Shown here: positions 15,383 to 25,421 of the stretch, piece after piece
Numbering within the stretch: position 1 is the first letter of the stretch
Layout: every line of letters begins with the position of its first letter
Assembly (NCBI GenBank): GCA_018712515.1
Contig: DVGW01000030.1
Coordinates: 59,513 to 123,512, forward strand
DNA length: 64,000 nt
Source of the DNA: Aphodovivens avicola
GTDB lineage: Bacteria; Actinomycetota; Coriobacteriia; Coriobacteriales; Eggerthellaceae
Direction of reading: 5' to 3'
Made by a program: the position numbers and the translations under genes
Notes under the pieces: generated by a model
What the model was told of the DNA's origin: nothing
Seen by the model: only the letters and a program-made list of their open reading frames with translations
Databases searched by the model: none

Positions 15383-15943
15383 ATGGATCTTGAGAAGATC
15401 GAACAGGGCGTGAGGATGATCCTGGAGGGGATCGGGGAGGATCCCGACCGCGACGGGCTCGTCGAGACGCCCGCGCGCGTGGCGCGCATGTACCAGGAGG
15501 TGTTCGCGGGCATGGAGCAGGATCCCGCCGAGCATTTCCGCAAGACGTTCGACGAGCATCACCAGGAGATGGTGCTCGTGCGCGACATCCCGTTCTACTC
15601 GATGTGCGAGCATCATCTCGTGCCGTTTTTCGGCAAGGCGCACGTCGCCTACATCCCCGCGGCGGACGGCCGCGTGTGCGGCCTGTCGAAGCTGGCCCGC
15701 CTAGTCGACGTGTTCGCCAAGCGCCCCCAGGTCCAGGAGCGCCTCACCTCCCAGATCGCCGACACGCTGGTCGAGCAGCTGAAACCCCAGGGCGCGATCG
15801 TCGTGCTGGAGGCCGAGCACCTGTGCATGAGCATGCGCGGCATCAAGAAGCCCGGTTCCAAGACGGTGACCAGCGCGGTGCGCGGCGCGTTCCAGAAAAG
15901 CCAGAAGACGCGCGAGGAGGCGCTGTCGCTGATCTTCCGCTGA
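15383..15943 (+). CDS. folE: GTP cyclohydrolase I
   Basis: A 186-aa FolE, the first enzyme of tetrahydrofolate synthesis (GTP to 7,8-dihydroneopterin triphosphate). The zinc cysteine-histidine motif CEHHLVPFFGK lies near residue 77, followed by GLSKLARLVD and the second zinc cysteine in EAEHLCMSMRGI. These are the type IA signatures. ATG 15383 is chosen since GGAAGGA lies 7 nt upstream; ATG 15377 touches the ribosome site. The gene stands directly behind a strong palindrome. Confidence 0.96.
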   Translation: MDLEKIEQGVRMILEGIGEDPDRDGLVETPARVARMYQEVFAGMEQDPAEHFRKTFDEHHQEMVLVRDIPFYSMCEHHLVPFFGKAHVAYIPAADGRVCGLSKLARLVDVFAKRPQVQERLTSQIADTLVEQLKPQGAIVVLEAEHLCMSMRGIKKPGSKTVTSAVRGAFQKSQKTREEALSLIFR

Positions 15944-16109
15944 TCTCCCGCTGAACGCGTGCAGCCGGCACCTCTCCCGCCCGCCCGTGCCGCGCCCGCC
16001 GCGCGCCGGTGGGGTGGAGGTCTGGCGGACTGGGCGATCCCCCGTCCGCCGTGCCCGGCCGGTTTGATAGAGTGTTCAGAAGCTGTTTTGCCCGATGAAA
16101 GGAATGTCT

Positions 16110-16382
16110 ATGAAGTGCGTTGTCTCGGTTTTGGGTAAGGATCGCAGCGGCATCGTCGCCAAGGTCGCCACGGCGCTCGCCGATTGCGGCGCCAACATCG
16201 ACGATATCAGCCAGACCGTCCTCAACGGCAGCATCTTCTCGATGACGATGATGGTGACGCTCGACGTCGACGTGGCGGACTTCAACACGGTCCAGGACCG
16301 CCTCAAGGCTGTCGGCGAGGATCTGGGCATGCAGGTCATCATCCAGCGCGAGGACGTGTTCCAGTACATGTACAAGATCTAG
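16110..16382 (+). CDS. ACT-domain protein (UPF0237 family)
   Basis: A 90-aa stand-alone ACT domain. It has the beta-strand opening CVVSVLGKDRSGIVAKV with the typical GKDRxGI ligand loop, then NIDDISQTVL and a second ACT-like half ending in VIIQREDVFQYMYKI. Length equals the UPF0237 family norm (89-91 aa). Such proteins bind amino acids or act as small regulators; the ligand here is unknown. ATG 16110 has AAAGGA 7 nt upstream. It precedes menF by 39 nt. Confidence 0.88.
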   Translation: MKCVVSVLGKDRSGIVAKVATALADCGANIDDISQTVLNGSIFSMTMMVTLDVDVADFNTVQDRLKAVGEDLGMQVIIQREDVFQYMYKI

Positions 16383-16421
16383 CCGGCGCGATCCGGGGCT
16401 TGGCTAGCGGGAAGGCGATTC

Positions 16422-17669
16422 ATGACGAAGATCTATTCGAGCTCGGTGCCCATCGAGGCCGACATCGTCGACGCGTTCTGCATCATGCAGAAGGGCTTCA
16501 CCGACCAGTTCGTGTATTACCGCAAAGACGCCCCGCGCCGTTTCATGGGCCTTGGCCGCTGCATCGCCCTCTCCTCGATGGAGGGCGTGGATTGCGAGCT
16601 CGAGGGCCCCGCCGACGTCCAGCCGGTGTTCTTCTCGTTCAACCGGTTCGACGCTGAGAACCCCGCGCCGTGCGACGAGCTGTTCGACGCGTTTCCACGG
16701 CTGCGCTTCATGCTTCCTGAGATCGTCCTCGTCCAGACGGACGCGGGGGCGTACCTGCAGGTCAACTCATTGAGCCCGGTCTATCAGGGACGCGTCCGGC
16801 GCTTTTTGAAGCAGGCGGCGTCGGCGCCCGCCCGCACGCGCCGTACGATCCCCTACCGCATCGAACCCGACTCGCGCGAGGATTGGCGCCGCGCGGTGGG
16901 CGAGGCGCTCGCCGCGATCGATGGGGGCGTGGTGGGCAAGGTCGTCTTGTCCCGTCGCCAGAAGCTCGTCGCCGACGAGCCGTTCTCGTCCAAGGACCTG
17001 CTGGTCAACCTCATCGACGGCGACGCGCGCGGGACGGTGCTGCTCTACCGCTACGCGGACGTGTTCTTCTGCGGCTGCACGCCGGAGCTTCTGGTGCGCA
17101 AGGACGGCGCGCGCGTCAGCAGCATGTGCCTTGCCGGAACCTGCCCCGCGGGCGCCGACGAGCAGGAACGCCGCCGCTTGGCGGACGAGCTCATGGCGGA
17201 CGGGAAGAACCGCGCCGAGCACGACTACGTGGTGCGCCATGTGCGCGAGGTGTTCCGCCGCGTCTGCTTCGATGTCGACGTCCCCCAGACGCCGGGCATC
17301 ATGCCGCTCACGCATGTCCAGCACCTCCACACGCCCGCCGCGGCGCAGGTGCTCGACGGGGTGAGCCTGTGGGAGCTGATGGGCGACCTGCACCCGACGC
17401 CGGCGGTGTCGGGAACGCCGGTGGGCGAGGCGCGCATGCTCATCCGCCGCATCGAGCGCTACAACCGCGGGTTCTTTGCGGGAGCATGCGGCTACATCGA
17501 CGCCGCGGGCGACGGCGAGTTCTCGGTCGGCCTGCGCACGGGCGTGTTCGACGGCGAGACGGGCTGGCTGTACGCGGGCTGCGGCATCGTCGCCGGCAGC
17601 GACGCGGATGCCGAATACGACGAGATCGGCCTCAAGCTCAAGACCATCCTGGACGCGTTCGAGGCATAA
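16422..17669 (+). CDS. menF: Isochorismate synthase MenF
   Basis: A 415-aa chorismate-utilising enzyme, the first dedicated step of menaquinone synthesis (chorismate to isochorismate). The C-terminal chorismate-binding domain is clear: GKVVLSRRQKL with the catalytic lysine, TPELLVRKDG, LAGTCPAG, AEHDYVVRHV, LHPTPAVSGTP and FSVGLRTGVFDG with the Mg2+-binding acidic residues. The N-terminal 130 residues are divergent, as is usual. It is the first gene of the set menF-menD-menH-menB-menEC, all on the plus strand. ATG 16422 has GGGAAGG upstream. Confidence 0.95.
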   Translation: MTKIYSSSVPIEADIVDAFCIMQKGFTDQFVYYRKDAPRRFMGLGRCIALSSMEGVDCELEGPADVQPVFFSFNRFDAENPAPCDELFDAFPRLRFMLPEIVLVQTDAGAYLQVNSLSPVYQGRVRRFLKQAASAPARTRRTIPYRIEPDSREDWRRAVGEALAAIDGGVVGKVVLSRRQKLVADEPFSSKDLLVNLIDGDARGTVLLYRYADVFFCGCTPELLVRKDGARVSSMCLAGTCPAGADEQERRRLADELMADGKNRAEHDYVVRHVREVFRRVCFDVDVPQTPGIMPLTHVQHLHTPAAAQVLDGVSLWELMGDLHPTPAVSGTPVGEARMLIRRIERYNRGFFAGACGYIDAAGDGEFSVGLRTGVFDGETGWLYAGCGIVAGSDADAEYDEIGLKLKTILDAFEA

Positions 17670-17753
17670 GGCCGCGCTGCCGCCGGTTGCGTCGCGGCGC
17701 CTTGCGGACGGGATGGGCCGAGGCTGGGACCTGGTGGAAAGAGGGATCGGGCC

Positions 17754-19691
17754 ATGGATGGCGAATTGACGCATTCTCAGGTGACGGCGCTGTGGACGGC
17801 GTCGTTTTTCGATGAGCTGGTCCGCTGCGGCGTGCGCGCCGCGGTGGTGAGCCCCGGATCGCGTTCGACCCCCCTGGCGATGGCCGCCTACGAGCTCAGC
17901 TGCCGCCGCCCTGCCGACCTGCGCGTCTTCGTCGACGTCGACGAGCGCGGGGCGGCCTTCCTGGGCTTGGGCATGGCGAAGGCGTCGGGCAGACCGGTCG
18001 TCCTGATCTGCACCTCCGGCACCGCCACCGCGAACTACTATCCCGCCGTCATCGAGGCGGAGACATCGCGCGTCCCCCTGATCGCGCTGACGGGCGACCG
18101 CCCTCCGCGCCTGCAGGGGCTCGGCGCTCCCCAGACCACCGATCAGCTCAAGCTCTACGGCGACCATGTGCGCGCGTTCCGGTCGATGCCGCTTCCCGCC
18201 GCCGACGAGCGCGGCATCGCGTTCGCGCGCCAGGCGGCACGCGAGGCGGTCATCGCGGCGATGGGCGCGCGGCCCGTCACCGCCGAATCCGCAGAGGTCC
18301 AGATCGCTTCCCGCGCCTGCGAGGGGATGGCGGGGCCGGTCCACGTGAACTTCCCGTTCGACGAGCCGCTCAAACCGGATTTCCCCGCGGCGGACCGATG
18401 GGCTGCGGCGAAAGGCGGCGATGCCGGCGACCGGCGCGGCGTTGCGACGGGAGCGGGCATCGACGACGGGGGCGCGTTTGCCGACGCGGGCAGCCCCGTG
18501 CCCGCCGATGCCTTCTCGTTCTGCCGTTCCCCCCTGCCGTCGACGATGCTCGCGGCGGGCGAGGCGCTGGCGTCTGCCGACGCCGCCCGCATCCGCGAGG
18601 TGCTCGCGGGCAGGCGGACGCTGTTGCTGGCGGGCGAGGGTGCTTGCTCGACGCTCGCCGAGGCGCGCGATATGGTCGCGTGGGCGAAGCGCTGCGGCTT
18701 CCCGCTTCTGGCCGACCCCCTCTCCGGCCTGCGCTGCGTGGACGACCCCTGCGTCATCGATGCGTACGACGCCGTGTTCGGGCAGGACGGCTGTCCGCTG
18801 CCCGATGCGGTGATCCGGTTCGGGCGCTATCCCGTCTCCAAGCGGGCGACCACGCGGCTCGCGGCGGCGCGCCCCTTCAACATCGTGGTGGATGCGGAGG
18901 AGACCCGCGATTACAACGCGGCGACCGACTGGTTCGTCGCCTCGACGCCGCTCGGGTTCGCCCGTTCGTTCGACGTTCCTGCCGACGGCGAGGCGTCGAG
19001 CGCTCTTCAAAGCGCGTTCCTCGAGGAGTGGGCCGCCGCGAACGAGCGCACGCGCGCTCGGCTTGCAGGGGCGGCCGGCGCGGCGGACGGGCTTTCCGCC
19101 GGCGAGCTGTTCGAGGGCGACCTCGTCCGCGCCGTCTTGGAGGACGCCCCATCCGGGTCGTGCCTGTTCATCGCCAACTCCATGGCGGTGCGCAACCTCG
19201 ACACCTTCCAGCGCAGGGGGTCCAAGCCGCTGTGCGTGATGGCGAACCGCGGCCAGAACGGCATCGACGGAACGTTGTCGACGGCAATCGGCGCGGCGCA
19301 GCGCTTCGGGCAGACCACGTTCATCACGGGCGATCTGACGTTGCAGCACGACATCAACGCGCTCGCCCTCCAGCACGAGCTGCTCGTCAACCAGCCGGGC
19401 ACGCCGCCCACGATCGTCGTCGTGCTTTTGAACAACGACGGCGGCGCCATCTTCGACATGCTGCCGCAGGCGTCGGACGATCCGTATTTCGAGCGGCTGT
19501 TCCTCACGCCCCAGAACGTCGATTTCGAGCACGCGGCGCTGGCGTTCGGCGTTCCGTACCGCCGCGCGGCATCGCTCGAGGAATTCTCCCGCTTCTATCG
19601 GGAGCGGCTGCGCTTCCCGGGCATCAGCCTCATCGAGGCGCGCGTGCCCCTGCGCGATCTGAAGGAGCGGCTCGGTGGGTGCTGGAAGTAG
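17754..19691 (+). CDS. menD: 2-succinyl-5-enolpyruvyl-6-hydroxy-3-cyclohexene-1-carboxylate synthase MenD
   Basis: A 645-aa thiamine-diphosphate enzyme that joins isochorismate and 2-oxoglutarate. The N-terminus contains VVSPGSRSTPLAMAAY and the cofactor glutamate region (TSGTATANYYPAVIEAETSR, 20 residues), then LTGDRPPRLQGLGAPQT. The C-terminal ThDP fold has ANRGQNGIDGTLSTAIGAA and LNNDGGAIFDMLPQ (Mg2+/diphosphate motif). Residues about 205-250 form a Gly/Ala/Asp-rich insertion (GDAGDRRGVATGAG) that makes it longer than typical MenD (about 550-600 aa). The menH start lies inside its last codons. Confidence 0.95.
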   Translation: MDGELTHSQVTALWTASFFDELVRCGVRAAVVSPGSRSTPLAMAAYELSCRRPADLRVFVDVDERGAAFLGLGMAKASGRPVVLICTSGTATANYYPAVIEAETSRVPLIALTGDRPPRLQGLGAPQTTDQLKLYGDHVRAFRSMPLPAADERGIAFARQAAREAVIAAMGARPVTAESAEVQIASRACEGMAGPVHVNFPFDEPLKPDFPAADRWAAAKGGDAGDRRGVATGAGIDDGGAFADAGSPVPADAFSFCRSPLPSTMLAAGEALASADAARIREVLAGRRTLLLAGEGACSTLAEARDMVAWAKRCGFPLLADPLSGLRCVDDPCVIDAYDAVFGQDGCPLPDAVIRFGRYPVSKRATTRLAAARPFNIVVDAEETRDYNAATDWFVASTPLGFARSFDVPADGEASSALQSAFLEEWAAANERTRARLAGAAGAADGLSAGELFEGDLVRAVLEDAPSGSCLFIANSMAVRNLDTFQRRGSKPLCVMANRGQNGIDGTLSTAIGAAQRFGQTTFITGDLTLQHDINALALQHELLVNQPGTPPTIVVVLLNNDGGAIFDMLPQASDDPYFERLFLTPQNVDFEHAALAFGVPYRRAASLEEFSRFYRERLRFPGISLIEARVPLRDLKERLGGCWK

Positions 19692-20514
19692 CTTCGAGGC
19701 CGTGCGTCCTGCGCTCGTCTGCCTGCATGGATTCGCCCAGCGGGGTGAGTCTTGGAGGGCGGTCGCGGCCCTGCTCGCGCAGCGCGGGTGGGAGGTTGCC
19801 GCTCCGGACCTGACTGCGCTGGCGGGCGGCGCGGGGGATCCTTTCGACGCGGTGTGCGACGGCGTGACGACGTTCGTCCGCGATGTCTTCCGGCAGACGG
19901 GGCGCCGGCCGATCCTCGTCGGGTACTCCATGGGGGGCCGCATCGCGCTCGAGGCGGCGATCCGCGCCCAGCGTCTGCGGGATGGGGCGGACGAGCTCCT
20001 GCCGATCTCTGCCCTTGTCCTGGAAAGCGCCGGGTTGGGGCCCGCGGACGACGGGGGGCGCGAGGAGCTGCGCCGCCGCAACGAAGGCTGGGCGGCACGC
20101 GTGCGGGACGAGGGCGTCGAGGCGTTCATGGACTGGTGGGAGGCGCTGCCGCTGTTCGCGTCCCAGCGCTCGCTTCCCGACGACGCGCGCGCCGCGCTGC
20201 ATGCCGGGCGTCTGGGAAACGATCCCGCCATGCTCGCGCTCGAGCTGTCGGGATGGGGCCAGCATCATCAGGCGGGGAAGGCGGACGCGCTCGCCTGCTT
20301 GGACGGGCTCGCCGCGCGCGGCGTGGCGAGCGCCTATCTCGCCGGCGCCCTCGATCGCAAATACCGTGCGATCGCCGAGGAGGTGCGCGCGGCGTCGCCC
20401 GCGACGACGGTCCGGGTAGTTCCCTCCGTCGGGCACAACATCCACCTGGAGGATCCGGAGGGCTATGCCCGCGCGCTGGCGGACTGGTGCGACAGCGCCG
20501 TGCTGGCGGACTGA
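19675..20514 (+). CDS. menH: SHCHC synthase-like alpha/beta hydrolase MenH
   Basis: A 279-aa alpha/beta-hydrolase expected to eliminate pyruvate from the MenD product. It shows LHGFAQRGESW (oxyanion region), the nucleophile elbow GYSMGGR with Ser near residue 85, and a late GHNIHLEDPEGYA with the catalytic His. GTG 19675 overlaps the end of menD by 17 nt and is preceded by AAGGAG 7 nt upstream, so it is translationally coupled. Identification rests on fold plus position between menD and menB. Confidence 0.88.
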   Translation: MGAGSSFEAVRPALVCLHGFAQRGESWRAVAALLAQRGWEVAAPDLTALAGGAGDPFDAVCDGVTTFVRDVFRQTGRRPILVGYSMGGRIALEAAIRAQRLRDGADELLPISALVLESAGLGPADDGGREELRRRNEGWAARVRDEGVEAFMDWWEALPLFASQRSLPDDARAALHAGRLGNDPAMLALELSGWGQHHQAGKADALACLDGLAARGVASAYLAGALDRKYRAIAEEVRAASPATTVRVVPSVGHNIHLEDPEGYARALADWCDSAVLAD

Positions 20515-20677
20515 CGCGACGCCGTCATGCCCGCGCTTTCCGCCGCCGCGCCCTGCCCGCACGCCGGCGGAGTGGTGTGAAATTCCCTTGCGGCAGGCAA
20601 CTCCGACGTGCGCATAGGCTACGTTCGCGGTACCATTGACGCATCCACCTAAACGCAGCATATCCGTAGCATTTCCA

Positions 20678-20694
20678 CCCGCTTCCCAAGCGGG
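20678..20694. other. Small hairpin in the menB leader
   Basis: CCCGCTT-CCC-AAGCGGG, a 7-bp stem with a 3-nt loop, ends 39 nt before the menB start in the 219-nt gap between menH and menB. No clear promoter could be assigned in this gap; the hairpin may modulate read-through or stabilise the 5' end. Confidence 0.35.
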
Positions 20695-20733
20695 AAGGAT
20701 GCTTCGTGTTCTGGCTCAATCGAAAGGGAGCTT

Positions 20734-21573
<840 letters not shown>

Positions 21574-21603
21574 GATCAAGAAAGCGAGGCGGCAAGCGGA
21601 GCA

Positions 21604-24471
21604 GTGCAGGACGGCATAGGCAACACGGTCTCCCTCATCGAGGCGTTCGAGCGGACCACGCGCAGGTTCCCTCGGCGGACGTGCTTCACGTTCGTCGAGG
21701 ACGACGGCGCGGAGGTTGCCTATTCCTATCGCGAGGTCCGCATGCTCGCTGCCGCGCTCGCCTGGCATCTGCGCCATCGTGGGGTGCAGCGCGGCTCCGC
21801 GTTCGCGGTCGACCTGTCCAACGGGCCGATGTACGTGATGCTCCTTTTGGCGGCGGCGTACGGGGGGTTCTTCCTCGTTGCGCTCAACAACCGCCTGACC
21901 TCCGGCGAGAAGCTTACGCGCGTGCTGGAGCTGAAACGCGCGGCGGGGATCACGCCCGCTTACAGCGTCGATTCCGATGGCGTCAAGGCGCTCTACGATC
22001 ATGTGACGACGCTCCTGGCGGGCGAGGATCCGCGCACGCGCGGCAGCGAGCCGCGCGGCGGCAGGCGCGTGTTCGCAGGAGGATCGGCGCCCGAGCGCGC
22101 ATCCCGCACCCATTCCGCGTTCTCCGGCAGGACGATCGCCGCCGAGGCGACCGCGCGCTCCACGCGTGCGCTGGGGCGGGCGAAGCCCGGGCGCGACGCC
22201 CGTCGCCGCCAGGACGAGATGGACCGCCAGGACGCGGTCGAGCTCGTGATGCATTTCGCCGAGCGCACGAGCCGCACGTTCAGCATGGATGCCCGCGCCC
22301 TCGTCATGTTCACGTCCGGATCCACCGGCAAACCCAAAGCGGTTCCTCTGAGCTGGGCGAACCTGTGCGGATCCGCCGAGGCGGCCAACCGCGCGCTCAG
22401 CCGTGCGGGCGAGGGCATGTGGCAGGCCGCCCTGCCGCTGTTCCATGTGGGCGGGTTCCAGGCCGTGGTGCGCAGCCTCCTCAACGGCTCGCCGTTCATC
22501 TTGTACCGGCGCTTCGACGCGCAACGCGTGCTGCAGGACGCCGCGCGCATGCACGCCACGCATGTCCCGGTGGTCGACAAGATGCTGCAGGACATGCTGG
22601 ATCTCGCGGAGCGGGCGGGCGACGCCTCCGTCGAGGCGCGGGCGCTGCGATCCTACCAGTGCATCCTGCTCGGCGGGGCGGCGGCCAACCCCAAGACGCT
22701 CGAGCGCGTCGTGACGGCGCGGGCGCGCGTGTATGCGAGCTACGGCATGACCGAGACGTCCAGCCAGATCGCCAACGCGCTGGTCGACAAGCGCTTCGAT
22801 GGCGGCATGAAACTGCTTTCGGGATACACGGTGCGCGTGGTCGACCCCGATGCGGAGGGCTTCGGCAAGCTCGCCGTGCGCGGCCCCGGCGTGACCGCGG
22901 GCTACCTCAACGCGCACACGCCGCGCACCATGGACGGCTTCCTGCTGACCGGAGACACGGCCGCTTTCGAGAACGGCTATCTTTACCTACGGGAACGCAC
23001 GCAGGACATGTTCGTGTCCGGCGGCGAGAACGTCTATCCCGCCCAGATCCGCAACGCGCTCCTCCGCCTGCCCGACGTGAGCGACGCCCATGTGTTCGGC
23101 GCGCCTGATGAGACGTGGGGGCGCAGGCCGGTCGCCTTCGTCGAAAGCATGCGGGATGATCTGCCGTCGGCGGGAGAGATCCTGCACGACTTGGCGCCTG
23201 CGCTCTCCAAGCTGTACCTTCCGCGCGAGGTGTACGTGACGCGCCGCCTGCCCCGCACGGGCATCGGCAAGATCGACCGCACGGCGATCGAACGGCGATG
23301 GGAGCAGCGCATCGACGTCGAAAGCGTCACCCTGCATCGCATCCGCTTGCCGTTCAAAACGCCCTTCGCGACGGCCCGCGGCGTGCTGACGCACCGCGAC
23401 TCGCTCATCGTCGAGGTGCGCGACCGCCAGGGCAGGACCGGCCTGGGCGAGTGCGTGGCGTTCGCGACCGATTGGTACCTGCCCGAGATCCTGGACGATG
23501 ACGAGCGCGTGCTGCGCGAGGTGCTGGCGCCGGCGGCGGTGCACGAGGTGTACCTGCATCCCAGCGAGGCGGGCGCCTCGTTCGCCACCAAACGCGCGGC
23601 GGTGCGTTATCCCCTGGCGCGCGGTGCCATCGAGCCGGCGCTGTGGGATCTGTACGGCAAGATCGCCGGCAAGCCGCTGTGGCGGCTCGTCGGCGGCTCG
23701 GCGTCGAGCCCCGCGGCGGTGCCGGCGGGCGCCGTGGTCGGGATCGGCTCTCCGGAGCAGACCGTCGAGGCGGTGCGCCGCTGCGTCCAGGCGGGCTACA
23801 AGCGCGTGAAGCTCAAGGTTGCCCCGGGCGAGCCCGTCAAGGCGGCCCTTGCGGTGCGCGCCGCGTTCCCCCAGCTCATGATCACGCTGGATGCCAACCA
23901 GAGCTTCATCGAGGAGGATCGCGACCAGCTGCGGCTTTTGGACGGATGCGGTGCCGCTTGGATCGAGGAACCCCTCGACCCCCTGCGAGCGCCCATGAGC
24001 GGGCCGCGGGATATCCTGGCGCGTCTGGCGCGGCTGCAACGCGGCATGAACACGCCCATCTGCCTGGACGAGTCGATCGTCAAGCCGGGTGACGCCGCGC
24101 GGGCGCTCCGCCATCCCGGCCTGCGCTGCTATGCGCTGAAGATCGCGAAATGGGGCGGCGTGCAGCCGGCGTTGGAGTTCGCCGCGGCGGCGATGGAGCG
24201 CGGCTGCACCGTCTGGATGGGCGGGATGTACGACACCGGCATCTCCAAACGGCTTCACGCCGCGTTCGAGACGCTTCCCGGCATCGACGCGCCCGGCGAC
24301 ATCGGCGCGACGTCGCGGTACTTCCCGGTGGATATCTGCGATCCCGTCTACGAGGCTCCTGGCGGCTTGATCTCGCTCAATCCCGCCGGGCATCGCCACG
24401 GCATCGGGTGCGACCTCGACCGCGATGCTCTCGAGAAAGTCCTGGTCCGAAGCGTCACCATCAAAGGCTAG
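21604..24471 (+). CDS. menE-menC: Fused o-succinylbenzoate-CoA ligase / o-succinylbenzoate synthase (MenE-MenC)
   Basis: A 955-aa bifunctional protein. Residues 1 to about 570 are MenE, an adenylate-forming CoA ligase with MFTSGSTGKPKAV (from residue 235), SYGMTETSSQIA, LTGDTA, SGGENVYP and the catalytic lysine region RTGIGKIDR. Residues about 572-955 are MenC, an enolase-superfamily dehydratase with Lys736/Lys738 in VKLKV, the metal ligands in LDANQSF, WIEEPLD and LDESI, and the base lysine in KIAKWGG. MenC makes o-succinylbenzoate and MenE activates it, so the fusion covers consecutive steps. MenE carries an unusual Arg/Ala-rich insertion (about 137-205). GTG 21604 follows AAGCGGAG; no ATG precedes the conserved start. 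Confidence 0.93.
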   Translation: MQDGIGNTVSLIEAFERTTRRFPRRTCFTFVEDDGAEVAYSYREVRMLAAALAWHLRHRGVQRGSAFAVDLSNGPMYVMLLLAAAYGGFFLVALNNRLTSGEKLTRVLELKRAAGITPAYSVDSDGVKALYDHVTTLLAGEDPRTRGSEPRGGRRVFAGGSAPERASRTHSAFSGRTIAAEATARSTRALGRAKPGRDARRRQDEMDRQDAVELVMHFAERTSRTFSMDARALVMFTSGSTGKPKAVPLSWANLCGSAEAANRALSRAGEGMWQAALPLFHVGGFQAVVRSLLNGSPFILYRRFDAQRVLQDAARMHATHVPVVDKMLQDMLDLAERAGDASVEARALRSYQCILLGGAAANPKTLERVVTARARVYASYGMTETSSQIANALVDKRFDGGMKLLSGYTVRVVDPDAEGFGKLAVRGPGVTAGYLNAHTPRTMDGFLLTGDTAAFENGYLYLRERTQDMFVSGGENVYPAQIRNALLRLPDVSDAHVFGAPDETWGRRPVAFVESMRDDLPSAGEILHDLAPALSKLYLPREVYVTRRLPRTGIGKIDRTAIERRWEQRIDVESVTLHRIRLPFKTPFATARGVLTHRDSLIVEVRDRQGRTGLGECVAFATDWYLPEILDDDERVLREVLAPAAVHEVYLHPSEAGASFATKRAAVRYPLARGAIEPALWDLYGKIAGKPLWRLVGGSASSPAAVPAGAVVGIGSPEQTVEAVRRCVQAGYKRVKLKVAPGEPVKAALAVRAAFPQLMITLDANQSFIEEDRDQLRLLDGCGAAWIEEPLDPLRAPMSGPRDILARLARLQRGMNTPICLDESIVKPGDAARALRHPGLRCYALKIAKWGGVQPALEFAAAAMERGCTVWMGGMYDTGISKRLHAAFETLPGIDAPGDIGATSRYFPVDICDPVYEAPGGLISLNPAGHRHGIGCDLDRDALEKVLVRSVTIKG

Positions 24472-24530
24472 CGTCGATTTGCCTTAAACGCCCCGAAGCA
24501 TCGATCCGTGTTGGGCAAGCGCTCCATAAC

Positions 24531-24555
24531 GGCCGCCCGCACGGGGCGGGCGGCC
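24531..24555. terminator. GC-rich hairpin between convergent menE-menC and yxeA-like genes
   Basis: The perfect 10-bp stem GGCCGCCCGC/GCGGGCGGCC with a 5-nt loop lies between the two convergent stops. Only a short T stretch (CTTTG) follows on the plus strand. Confidence 0.5.
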
Positions 24556-24578
24556 GCGGCTTTGCGACGCGACGCTCC

Positions 24579-24923
24579 CTATGCCGCTAATGCCTCGCGA
24601 GCGGGTTCGGGCATCTCCTCCGGTTGAACTTCGGCCCAGCTGATCACGCCGCGAAACGGCATCGTTCTCAGTTCCAGATAGGCATCATCGCGCAGCTGGC
24701 GTGTCGCTTTGAATTCCACGTCGTGCCGACAGCCGTCTTCGTCGTAGGCATCGAGGCTGTATTCGTATTCGTCGGAGTCCTCCCCGGGCGGTTGGACGCG
24801 TGCGTTGTCTACTTGAACGTACCAGCGCGCCGCGGTGTCCGTGTCGACCACGAAGTGGTAAGCCACTCCTAATGCGACGAGAACCGCCAGGATGGGGATG
24901 CCGACAAGCAGCAGTTTCTTCAT
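24579..24923 (-). CDS. YxeA family protein (DUF1093)
   Basis: A 114-aa exported or membrane-anchored small protein. A lysine start and hydrophobic segment (MKKLLLVGIPILAVLVALGV, 20 residues) are followed by the YxeA pattern: ARWYVQVDN, YEYSLDAYDEDG, a KATRQLRDDAYL segment and a late SWAEVQPEEMPEPA. Its function in the family is unknown; it is predicted to form an OB-like beta barrel outside the membrane. It is preceded by a 32-aa membrane peptide in the same operon. Start ATG 24923 has AGGACGGA upstream. Confidence 0.8.
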   Translation of the reverse strand: MKKLLLVGIPILAVLVALGVAYHFVVDTDTAARWYVQVDNARVQPPGEDSDEYEYSLDAYDEDGCRHDVEFKATRQLRDDAYLELRTMPFRGVISWAEVQPEEMPEPAREALAA

Positions 24924-24938
24924 CGTTCGAAATCCGTC

Positions 24939-25037
24939 CTATCGGATTCTCTCGAGCACCGGCGCTTGCGACAAAAGGCACAATGCGATGAGGCCGAGCG
25001 CTGCGATCGGGGCGATGAGGTGAAGCGCGAGTTTCAT
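24939..25037 (-). CDS. 32-aa single-helix membrane peptide
   Basis: A short ORF encodes 32 residues that are almost entirely one transmembrane helix (HLIAPIAALGLIALCLL) with a charged tail (ERIR). AAGGAG lies 5 nt before its ATG at 25037, a very good ribosome site, and it ends 15 nt before the YxeA-like gene. The pair is probably one operon. No homologous family is recognised. Confidence 0.55.
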   Translation of the reverse strand: MKLALHLIAPIAALGLIALCLLSQAPVLERIR

Positions 25038-25282
25038 AAGGGCTCCTTCTTCTCGAGGTCGTTTCCGCGGAGCTGCTCTTCCGGCGATCCGAGCCGTTTG
25101 CAGGCGATCTCGGAATTGCTTCTCCGACGATCCAAGAATAGAAACCCCACCTTGCAGCAACCTTGCACGCGCCTTGCGGTTCGGTTTCATTTGACTCGTG
25201 TCGAATTCAGCGCTGTCCTATGGGGAGCCAAGGGGAGGGCCCGCATGCTGCGAGCTCACTGCCACAACGCCGAAACAGCGGT

Positions 25283-25310
25283 TTGCGCTGGCGTTTCGCC
25301 TTTTTATATG
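25283..25310 (+). promoter_or_regulatory. Possible promoter of the CNNM/CorC gene
   Basis: TTGCGC and TATATG are separated by 16 nt, 111 nt upstream of the start at 25422. This is the only promoter-like pair I see in the 384-nt region 25038-25421, which otherwise holds no gene. Confidence 0.4.
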
Positions 25311-25421
25311 GCTTTTAGGGGAAATGCGGGGGTGCGGTGGCGGGAGATTGAGAAAATAAGAAGGTCATGCGGTTTCGCGCCGCGCGCGTGCTTGATCCCG
25401 AAGTAAGGAGTTTGTCCCTGT

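Noticed and set aside
16767..20231. A minus-strand open frame of about 1150 codons across menF, menD and menH
   Set aside because: Shadow of three recognised menaquinone genes; Arg/Ala-rich translation with no domain.
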